From NCBI GenBank assembly GCA_963707465.1, contig CAVPQK010000024.1, forward strand, positions 1 to 64,000: DNA of 64,000 nucleotides, read 5' to 3'. This DNA is from Bog-159 sp963707465 (lineage in GTDB: Bacteria; Acidobacteriota; Terriglobia; Bryobacterales; Bryobacteraceae). How positions within the stretch are numbered: the stretch's first letter is position 1; each line of letters starts with the position of its first letter. The notes beneath the pieces are model-generated. The model did not search any database. It saw only the letters and a program-made list of their open reading frames with translations, and had not been told where the DNA came from. A program made the position numbers and the translations under genes. Below, one piece after another: positions 33,129 through 39,778 of the stretch.

Positions 33129-34168
33129 TCGATTTGCGCAGTGACACGGTCACCAAGCCCACGCCGGAGATGCGGCGCGCCATGATGGAAGCCGAGGTGG
33201 GCGACGACGTTTACGGCGAAGACCCCACCGTCAATCTGCTCGAAAGCCGCGCCGCCGCCATCGCGGGCAAAGAGGCCGCCATCTTCGTGCCCACCGGTAC
33301 CATGGGCAACACCATCGCGGTGAAGCTGCACACGCACCATGGCGAAGAAGTGATCTGCGACGTGCGCGCGCACCTGCTCGAATACGAGCTGGCCATGCTG
33401 GCCTGGTTTTCCGGCTGCGTGGGGCGGGCGATCCAGACCACCAACGGCATCATGAGCTGGGAACAGATTGCGCGCGAAATTCGCCCGCTGGGGCCGCATC
33501 GCGCGCGCACCGCCATGATCGAGATCGAAAACACGAACAATATCGCGGGCGGCACGGTCTATCCGCTGCCGCTCATCCACGAGATCTGCAGCCGGGCGCA
33601 CGACCGCGGACTCAAAGTTCACATGGATGGCGCGCGTGTGTTCAACGCCGCCGAAGCTTTGGGCAAACCCGTGCGCGAAATCGTGGCCCCCGTGGATACG
33701 GTGATGTTCTGCCTGTCGAAAGCCTTGGGCGCGCCGGTGGGTTCGATGCTGGCCGGGACAGCGGAAGACATCGCTCAGGCGCGCCTCTACCGCAAGCGGC
33801 TGGGCGGCGGGATGCGCCAGGTGGGCGTGCTGGCCGCCGCGGGATTGATCGCGCTCGAGCAAAGCCCGCGCCGCCTGAGCGAGGACCACCGCAACGCCCG
33901 CCTGATGGCCAAAGGCCTGGCCGCCATTCCTGGAATCCAGATCGATCCGGCCAAGGTGCAGACCAACATCGTGATGTTCGAGGTCGGCGGCACCGGTCTT
34001 CCGGCGGCCGAGATCAGCCGGCGGTTGAAAGAGCGCGGCGTGCTGATCAATCCGGTCGGCGCCAATTGGCTGCGGCTGGTCACGCACTATGACGTGGATC
34101 GGGAAGGCTGCGAACTGGCGCTGGCCGCGCTGGCCGAGGTGGCGGCGGGAGTGCTTGCGGCTTCCTGA
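33125..34168 (+). CDS. ltaE: Low-specificity L-threonine aldolase
   Basis: A 347-residue PLP fold-type I enzyme that cleaves threonine or allo-threonine to glycine and acetaldehyde. Motifs are IDLRSDTVTKPTPEMR, VGDDVYGEDPTVN, FVPTGTMGN, the substrate/PLP Asp region LKVHMDGARVFNAA and the PLP-lysine in VMFCLSKALGAPVGSML. It is coupled to hemW by a four-base overlap. No shared pathway is obvious, although glycine supply is common to both contexts. Confidence 0.95.
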   Translation: MIDLRSDTVTKPTPEMRRAMMEAEVGDDVYGEDPTVNLLESRAAAIAGKEAAIFVPTGTMGNTIAVKLHTHHGEEVICDVRAHLLEYELAMLAWFSGCVGRAIQTTNGIMSWEQIAREIRPLGPHRARTAMIEIENTNNIAGGTVYPLPLIHEICSRAHDRGLKVHMDGARVFNAAEALGKPVREIVAPVDTVMFCLSKALGAPVGSMLAGTAEDIAQARLYRKRLGGGMRQVGVLAAAGLIALEQSPRRLSEDHRNARLMAKGLAAIPGIQIDPAKVQTNIVMFEVGGTGLPAAEISRRLKERGVLINPVGANWLRLVTHYDVDREGCELALAALAEVAAGVLAAS

Positions 34169-34184
34169 TCCGCTCCCGGCGGCG

Positions 34185-34892
34185 CTATGGCTGCAACTTC
34201 AGCGTGGCTTTTCCGGCCGGACCGTTGTAAATCAGTTCGATCGCATGGATGTTCTCGGTCTTGCCGCGGTACGGGAAGAATATCACACCGGCCTGTGGTA
34301 AGGCGCGATCCCCTTCCGGCAGCACGCACTTTTCAACGTGCTGTTCCATCGCCCGCCGCATGGGTATGGGCATCTTCGGCGCAACGTACGGCGTATTCTC
34401 CTGGCCCTTTCCGCCGGTTTTGACACTGGTGCTGCCCCCCCCCTCGTCCTTTGCCTTTTTCGCTTCGATCGCGATCGTGTCCTCCCAATCGGGGTCTTTC
34501 AGCGTCTTCAACACGCCGCCAAAGGGTTCGCTGGGCAAAGGCTTCATCTTCTTCGCCAGGATGCGAAGTGAAAAGTCGTCGGAGGATATCTTGAGGCGTG
34601 TTCCGGCTGGACCGAACAACGCCGTCTCCACCACCACGTAGTCGTCCGTACTGTAGGTTGTGCCTTCCGGCGTAAGGATGGCGTGCGCCATGAACTCGGC
34701 CGCGATCGTCACCGCGCCCGCCGTGGCTTGCGCCTGATAATCGCCCGGCGTCGCTCGCGGCGGCATGCCCTTCTTTTCGGCGGCCTGGGCATCTTTGTTT
34801 GGCGGACTTGGCGGGCCTGGCGGGTTCTGCCCTTGGGCGCACAGGCACAGGGCCGCAACCAGGATACTGGTCCAGCTACGGGAAAGTTGCAT
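34185..34892 (-). CDS. Secreted hypothetical protein
   Basis: The 235-residue protein has a Sec signal peptide (SWTSILVAALCLCAQGQ), then a Pro-rich linker (NPPGPPSPPNKD) and a mostly beta domain (GAVTIAAEFMAHAILTPEGT, YVVVETALFGPAGTRLKISS, ENIHAIELIYNGPAGKATLK). No family is recognised; I have an impression that similar proteins recur in Acidobacteria. It is convergent with ltaE and divergent from the phosphatase at 35037. Confidence 0.7.
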   Translation of the reverse strand: MQLSRSWTSILVAALCLCAQGQNPPGPPSPPNKDAQAAEKKGMPPRATPGDYQAQATAGAVTIAAEFMAHAILTPEGTTYSTDDYVVVETALFGPAGTRLKISSDDFSLRILAKKMKPLPSEPFGGVLKTLKDPDWEDTIAIEAKKAKDEGGGSTSVKTGGKGQENTPYVAPKMPIPMRRAMEQHVEKCVLPEGDRALPQAGVIFFPYRGKTENIHAIELIYNGPAGKATLKLQP

Positions 34893-35036
34893 TTCTACTC
34901 ACAAGCTAGCACAGGTAACGCCCGGTGTGGCCGGCACGGACTGGTACTCGACCGCACCGCAACTCTGTAAAGCTTTGTTAAGCCGGTGCCCGTTTCCGGC
35001 CGGCGGGCCGTCATCGATATATACGGAGAAAATCGA

Positions 35037-35906
35037 ATGACCATCGGCACTTTTCCAAAGCACTCATACTCTGCAACCGTCGGCGAGATGCTCCCAATTT
35101 CCCCCGCGGACTGGCGCGATTGGGAGATGCAACTGGCGCGCGAAGTCCAGAACCGCGCATTTCCCACCACGCGGCCGCATGTCGCCGGCCTGGACTATTA
35201 CAGCGACTGGCGCCCCGCGCGCGGCTTGAGCGGCGACTACCTCGATTATTTTGAATTGCCGGAAGGCAACCTGGGCCTGGCAATTGGCGATGTGGCCGGC
35301 AAGGGTCTGGCCGCCGCGCTGCTCACTTCCTCCTTGCACAGCCTGGCGCGGGCGCTCCGCCACTATCAGCATGGCAGCCTGTGCGAATTGACGGCGGCCA
35401 TCGATGAACTGTTCTACGAGGTTTGTCCGGACAGTTCTTACGCGACCATGTTTGTGGCCCGCTACGATCCGGCGCGCCGCTTCCTGCATTACGTGAATGC
35501 CGGACATGAGCCACCGGTACTGCTGCGCAAAACGGCCACCGGGTACCGTCCGGTAGCGCTGGAGCCGACCGGCCCGGTCATCGGGATGCTGCGCAAATCG
35601 GTCTTTCACGAGAATGTGGTGTCCCTTGCCCCTGGGGATTTGCTGGTGGCATACACCGACGGCCTGTGCGAAACCGCCAATTCCCGTGGTGAAGAATGGG
35701 GGTTCCGCCGTCTGATGGCGGCTATTCTGGCCTGTAGTTATCGCCGGTCCCGCGACATCGTGGACCGGGTGCTGGAAGCCGCGGAGGCGTTCGCGGCAGG
35801 CAGTCCGCAGCATGACGACATGACGTTGTGGATCGGACGCGTCGAGGAGGCCGGCTGCAGGACCTTCACCCTGGCCGATAGCGTCCCCTTGGCGGCGGTG
35901 GCGTAA
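35037..35906 (+). CDS. PP2C-type (SpoIIE/RsbU) serine phosphatase
   Basis: ATG at 35037 follows CGGAGAAAATCG and gives 289 residues. The catalytic domain shows LDYYSDWRPARGLSGDYLDY (first metal Asp), LGLAIGDVAGKGLAAALL (metal Asp and Gly), YATMFVARYDPARRFLHYVN AGH, GDLLVAYTDGLCE and QHDDMTLWI (C-terminal metal Asp pair). Such phosphatases act in partner-switching stress-response or c-di-GMP circuits. No sensor domain is attached and no anti-anti-sigma partner is adjacent, so its target is unknown. Confidence 0.9.
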   Translation: MTIGTFPKHSYSATVGEMLPISPADWRDWEMQLAREVQNRAFPTTRPHVAGLDYYSDWRPARGLSGDYLDYFELPEGNLGLAIGDVAGKGLAAALLTSSLHSLARALRHYQHGSLCELTAAIDELFYEVCPDSSYATMFVARYDPARRFLHYVNAGHEPPVLLRKTATGYRPVALEPTGPVIGMLRKSVFHENVVSLAPGDLLVAYTDGLCETANSRGEEWGFRRLMAAILACSYRRSRDIVDRVLEAAEAFAAGSPQHDDMTLWIGRVEEAGCRTFTLADSVPLAAVA

Positions 35907-35914
35907 GGGAGATT

Positions 35915-36619
35915 TCAGTTAAATGCCGAAGTATCAAAAAACTCGATGCGAAGGCCCGTAGGGTTGATCTCCGGACCCGGCGCATTTTGCACGACCACAT
36001 ACAAGACCAGAGGCGAGCCGGGGTTTATCGCAATCGGGTTGCTGAAGCTCAAGTCCGTCCACGCGGTGTACCCAACGGGATTTATGGGCACGGACAGGCC
36101 CGTCACAGGAGCGCACAGGCCAGCCGCGAGATCCGCCATGTAGAGCGCATAGGTAGAATTGTCGGAAGACAGTTGGCCATTGATCGTCAAACCTGTGGGC
36201 ACAATTCCGCCGGGCAGAACCGAGGGTACGGGAAACTGAGTGGCATAAACATACCAGCCTTGGGTTCCGCTCCCTTCTCCATCATATGGCGTAATCCACT
36301 CCGAGGCAGTGCTAACACTGTTCGGCAGCCAGGCGGGGTTGGTAGTGTCTACCCAGGCGGGAACGAAGCTCCTGAACTCACAGGGGCTCTCCCCATAAGC
36401 GGAAGGATAAGGCTTTGCCAGCGCCCAGTTGCCGTCCCGGTTAGGCCCACCGCCCCACGGGTTTGGCGCCACCAGGTCACCGGTGCATCCCGACGCGGTG
36501 GCTCTGGTTTGGCCGGTATTGCAAAGACCCGTAATCTGTGCGGCGGCCATGGCGGCGAAAAACAGCATCGCGGCTGTAGCGCGCAGTATAGTTCCTGAAC
36601 CGATTCGCAGCATATTCAT
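35915..36619 (-). CDS. Secreted protein of a three-member tandem family, copy 1
   Basis: The start ATG ending at 36619 (MNMLRIGSGTILRATAAM) is preceded by TGGAGG and gives a Sec signal peptide (AMLFFAAMAAAQ) and a ~210-residue mature domain. Shared family blocks are GLCNTGQT, PNPWGGGPNRDGNWALAKPY, FVPAWVDT.NPAWLPNS.STAS, EWITPYDGEGSGTQGWYVYA and VVVQNAPGPEINPTGLRIEF. The W(L/I)P..SEWI.P pattern resembles the carbohydrate-binding-like ectodomains of planctomycete/acidobacterial secreted proteins. No catalytic residues are evident. Confidence 0.75.
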   Translation of the reverse strand: MNMLRIGSGTILRATAAMLFFAAMAAAQITGLCNTGQTRATASGCTGDLVAPNPWGGGPNRDGNWALAKPYPSAYGESPCEFRSFVPAWVDTTNPAWLPNSVSTASEWITPYDGEGSGTQGWYVYATQFPVPSVLPGGIVPTGLTINGQLSSDNSTYALYMADLAAGLCAPVTGLSVPINPVGYTAWTDLSFSNPIAINPGSPLVLYVVVQNAPGPEINPTGLRIEFFDTSAFN

Positions 36620-36635
36620 GTGCCTCCAAGTATAC

Positions 36636-37346
36636 TCAAAAAAATGACGAAGTAGAAAAGAACTCAACGCGAAGGCCCGTGGGGTTGATCTCCGGACCGG
36701 GCGCATTTTGCACGACGAAGTATAGGAGCAGAGGCGCGCCGGGGGTTATCGCAATCGGGTTGGTGAAGCTGAAGTCCGTCCACGCGGTGAATCCGACGGG
36801 ATTTATGGGCACCGGCAGGTCCCTCGCCGGAGAGCACAAGCCAGCCGCGGGGTTCTCCATGTAGATCCCGTAGGTAGAATTGTCGGAGGCCAGATGCCCA
36901 CTGATGGTCACGTCGGTCGGTACAGTTCCGCCGTACAGGACGGTAGGTACCAGGAGCTTAGTCGCATACACATACCAGCCTTGGGTTCCGCTCCCTTCTC
37001 CATCATAGGGCGTGATCCACTCCGAGGCGGTACTGGCGCTATTGGGCAGCCAACCGCCGTTGGGAGTGTCTACCCAGGCTGGAACGAAGCTCTTTAGCTC
37101 ACACACACTGCCGGGCGAGGTAAGAGGAGAAGGATAAGGATTCGCCAGCACCCAATTGCCATCGCGGTTAGGCCCTCCGCCGCTCGGGTTGGGAGGCACC
37201 AGGACGCTGGTGCATCCGAACGCTGATACATGCGTTTGCCCGGTATTGCAAAGAGTGGGAATCTCGGCCCCGGCCATGGTGGAGAGCAATAACATCGCGC
37301 AAAGCGCGTGTAATACCGTTTTCGAGTGTACTGTCTGAAGAAACAT
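36636..37346 (-). CDS. Secreted protein of a three-member tandem family, copy 2
   Basis: ATG ending at 37346 (MFLQTVHSKTVLHALCAML) follows AAGGAGC. It has the signal peptide LHALCAMLLLSTMAGA and the same domain as its neighbours: TLCNTGQTHVSAFGCTSVLV, PNPSGGGPNRDGNWVLANPY, CELKSFVPAWVDTPNGGWLP, YDGEGSGTQGWYVYATKLLV. It ends in FFSTSSFF where the others end in DTSAFN. The longer upstream open frame overlaps the 3' end of copy 3 and is rejected because of the signal peptide and ribosome site. Confidence 0.75.
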   Translation of the reverse strand: MFLQTVHSKTVLHALCAMLLLSTMAGAEIPTLCNTGQTHVSAFGCTSVLVPPNPSGGGPNRDGNWVLANPYPSPLTSPGSVCELKSFVPAWVDTPNGGWLPNSASTASEWITPYDGEGSGTQGWYVYATKLLVPTVLYGGTVPTDVTISGHLASDNSTYGIYMENPAAGLCSPARDLPVPINPVGFTAWTDFSFTNPIAITPGAPLLLYFVVQNAPGPEINPTGLRVEFFSTSSFF

Positions 37347-37368
37347 CGTTGCGCTCCTTAAACGTTTT

Positions 37369-38055
37369 TCAATTGAATGCCGACGTATCAGAAAACTCGA
37401 TGCGAAAGCCCGTAGGATTGATCTCCGGGCCTGGCGCATTTTGCACGACGACATATAGGAACAGAGGCGAGCCGGGCGTGATCGGAATCGGATTCCTGAA
37501 GCTGAAGTCCGACCACACGGTGTATGTTGCATCGGGATTTATGGGCACAGGCAGGCCCCTCACGGGAGAGCACAGGCTGGCCGCGGGATTCACCATGTAA
37601 AAACCGTAGGTGTAATCGTCGGAAGAAAGACGGCCATTAATGGTCAAACCCGTGGGCACAATTCCCCCGGGCAGAACCGGGGGGATGGGAAATTTAGTGG
37701 CATAAACATACCAGCCCGCCGCTCCGCTCCCTTCTCCATCATATGGCGTAATCCACTCCGAGGCAGTACTGGCACTGTCCGGCAGCCAGGCGGCGTTGGG
37801 AGTGTCTACCCAGGCTGGAACGAAGCTCTTGAGCTCACATGGACCGTAGGTCGACGACAGAGGGGAAGGATAGGGGTCCGCCAGCACCCAGTTGCCGTCG
37901 CGGTTAGGCCCACCGCCCGACGGGTTGGGTGGCACCAGGACACCGTTGCACCCGGTCGGTGCAACGTGGGTTTGGCCGGTATCGCAAAGACCGCCAATCT
38001 GGGCGGTGGCCATGGTGGAGAAAAGCAGTAAAGCTGCAAAGGTGCGCAAGAGCAT
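37369..38055 (-). CDS. Secreted protein of a three-member tandem family, copy 3
   Basis: ATG ending at 38055 (MLLRTFAALLLFSTMATAQ) is preceded by GGGAGTGAGACG; an in-frame ATG six codons earlier is possible. The mature domain has GLCDTGQTHVAPTGCNGVLV, PNPSGGGPNRDGNWVLADPY, FVPAWVDTPNAAWLPDSAST and PGGIVPTGLTINGRLSSDDY. Being farthest upstream it is probably the first gene of an operon of three. It is divergent from the zinc-ribbon gene at 38130. Confidence 0.75.
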   Translation of the reverse strand: MLLRTFAALLLFSTMATAQIGGLCDTGQTHVAPTGCNGVLVPPNPSGGGPNRDGNWVLADPYPSPLSSTYGPCELKSFVPAWVDTPNAAWLPDSASTASEWITPYDGEGSGAAGWYVYATKFPIPPVLPGGIVPTGLTINGRLSSDDYTYGFYMVNPAASLCSPVRGLPVPINPDATYTVWSDFSFRNPIPITPGSPLFLYVVVQNAPGPEINPTGFRIEFSDTSAFN

Positions 38056-38129
38056 CGTCTCACTCCCAGCCAATACTAACCCGGCTGTGCCGTTTTTGTT
38101 GTGCCCGCGGGTGCGGTAAATTACAGATA

Positions 38130-38450
38130 GTGAAAACCGCTAAGTTATCGCTGGCTTGCCCGGTGTGCCAATCGCCAGAAGTGTTCTACAGTTGCACGCC
38201 TAACTGCTGCTTCAACCATGTGTGCGGCGAGTGCGGCGCCACCTTCGAGCCGGTGACGCAGCTCGCCGGCGGAAAGCTGGCGGGCGTCGAGCCGCCCGAC
38301 CCGTTGCCGGAAGCCTCAGACCCCACGGTCGCCTGCATCAAGTGCGATTCCACGGCCGTCTATGCGCTCGCGGACGGCCGCCTGGTGTGCGGAAAGTGCG
38401 GCTCGCTGCTGGCGCTCGAGATCACCGAGATCGCACCCAGCAGCGCGTGA
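38130..38450 (+). CDS. Small zinc-ribbon protein
   Basis: GTG at 38130 gives 106 residues. Cysteine pairs form two ribbon-like modules: ACPVCQSPEVFYSC with NCCFNHVCGECGATFEP, and ACIKCDSTAVYALADG with LVCGKCGSLLALEI. It is expected to be a zinc-binding adaptor, perhaps nucleic-acid associated. No enzymatic domain is present. TAAATT ends seven bases before the GTG, consistent with leaderless expression. Confidence 0.7.
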   Translation: MKTAKLSLACPVCQSPEVFYSCTPNCCFNHVCGECGATFEPVTQLAGGKLAGVEPPDPLPEASDPTVACIKCDSTAVYALADGRLVCGKCGSLLALEITEIAPSSA

Positions 38451-38455
38451 CCGCC

Positions 38456-39010
38456 TTATTCCGCCTTCTTGCCATGGATGCGGGCGCAGGCCGTCTCCGC
38501 GCCGGTGGGATCGATGGCACCGCTGCCTTCCTCGATGTGCTGGATGCGGCCTTCCTTATCGATCACGAACGTGGCCCGATTGGCGAATCCGCGGTCGGGG
38601 AAAAGCACGCCATACTCCGCGGCCACCTGCCGCTTGGCGAAGTCGCTCAATAGGGGAAAGGTGAGCTTGAGCTTCTCGGCGAATTCTTTTTGGGAGGGGA
38701 TATTGTCCGTGCTGATGCCAAAAACCTGTGTTTCGACGCCTTCAAAGTGGGCGATACCAGCCTGGTACGCCAGCATTTCCTTCGTTCAACCACCGGTGAA
38801 GGCCGCCGGGAAGAACGCCAGCACCACCGCCGATTTGCCCCGGAATTCAGAGAGCGTCACCGGCTTGCCGGCCGTCGAAGGCAGAGTGAAATCGGGCGCC
38901 ATGTCCCCCACCTTCAGGTTGGTCTTCGGGGGCGCCTGTGGGGCGGCGTTTTGGGCAGCCAGGCTCCCGGCCACGGCTGCGGTTACAAGTATTACAGACA
39001 GTGTTCGCAT
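38456..39010 (-). CDS. Exported peroxiredoxin with in-frame UGA at the peroxidatic residue (putative selenoprotein)
   Basis: ATG ending at 39010 follows GGAGGACCG. There is a Sec-type signal (RTLSVILVTAAVAGSLAAQ), then an AhpC/TSA domain: KVGDMAPDFTLPSTAGKPVT, VVLAFFPAAFTGG, a UGA codon (38786-38788, codon 75), then TKEMLAYQAGIAHFEG, VFGISTDN, FPLLSDF and RATFVIDKEGRIQHIEEG to the TGA at 38456. The family has Cys exactly at codon 75 (FTGGCTKE). The frame is uninterrupted on both sides, and a bSECIS-like hairpin sits 23 bases after the UGA. I therefore read it as selenocysteine; a nonsense mutation is the alternative. It lies 39 bases after lptB. Confidence 0.8.
38750..38771 (-). promoter_or_regulatory. 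Candidate bacterial SECIS element
   Basis: On the minus strand GGCG-TACCA-ggc-TGGTA-t-CGCC forms a nine-pair stem with one bulged base and a three-base loop GGC. The loop starts 23 bases after the UGA, inside the 16-37 base window known for SelB-dependent bSECIS, and has G in its first two positions as expected. Confidence 0.65.
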
Positions 39011-39049
39011 CGGTCCTCCAGGTCTGTCGTGAGCTTACCATTGAACCGA

Positions 39050-39778
39050 TCAGATCTGCAAACTGAACGACTCGCCCAGATACACGCGCCTGACTTCCGG
39101 ATCGCGCGCCAGCGCCTCCGGACTGCCCGCGCGGAAGATCCGCCCGTTGTCGATGATGTACGCGCGGTCGGTCACCGTCAGCGTCTCGCGCACGTTGTGG
39201 TCGGTCACCAGAATGCCGATACCGTCCCGCTTCAGATCGAAAATGATGCGCTGCAGCTCCAGCACCTGGATGGGATCGATGCCGGAGAACGGCTCGTCCA
39301 GCAGCAGGAATTTCGGCTCGATCACCAGCGAGCGCGCGATCTCCACGCGCCGCCGCTCGCCGCCCGATAGCATGTAGCCTTGGCTTCGCCGCACTTTCTC
39401 CAGGCCCAGTTGCTCGATCAGCCGGTCCAGACGCTCGTGGCGTTCGCGGTTCCGCAAGGGCAGCGTCTCCAGGATCGCCATCAGGTTCTCCTCCACCGTC
39501 AGCTTGCGGAAGACGCTGGCCTCCTGCGGCAGATAGCTGATGCCGCGGCCGGCGCGCTTATACATGGGCAGCGGCGTAATATCCGCACCGTCCACCAGGA
39601 TGTGTCCGGAATCCGGGCTGATCAGCCCCACGATCATGTAGAATGACGTGGTCTTCCCGGCGCCGTTTGCGCCCAGCAGGCCGACCACTTCACCCTGGTC
39701 GAGGCTGACCGTCACGTCGTCAACAACCTTCCGTCCGCGATAGGATTTCGAAATTTCCCGGGTTTCCAGTTTGCTCAT
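39050..39778 (-). CDS. lptB: LPS export ABC transporter ATP-binding protein LptB
   Basis: The 242-residue ATPase powers LPS extraction by LptFG at the inner membrane. Walker A is GLLGANGAGKTTSFYMIVGL, Q-loop YLPQEASVFRKLTV, signature LSGGERRRVEIAR, Walker B FLLLDEPFSGIDPI with H-loop LVTDHNVRET. The LptB-specific FSGIDPIQV and DHNVRETL separate it from generic ABC ATPases. The start overlaps the stop of the lptC/lptA-type gene by four bases. Confidence 0.95.
   Translation of the reverse strand: MSKLETREISKSYRGRKVVDDVTVSLDQGEVVGLLGANGAGKTTSFYMIVGLISPDSGHILVDGADITPLPMYKRAGRGISYLPQEASVFRKLTVEENLMAILETLPLRNRERHERLDRLIEQLGLEKVRRSQGYMLSGGERRRVEIARSLVIEPKFLLLDEPFSGIDPIQVLELQRIIFDLKRDGIGILVTDHNVRETLTVTDRAYIIDNGRIFRAGSPEALARDPEVRRVYLGESFSLQI

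Noticed and set aside
38786..38788. UGA in the peroxiredoxin as a plain nonsense mutation
   Set aside because: Not excluded, but the codon is exactly the catalytic cysteine, the frame stays intact for 109 more codons, and a bSECIS-like hairpin is correctly placed.
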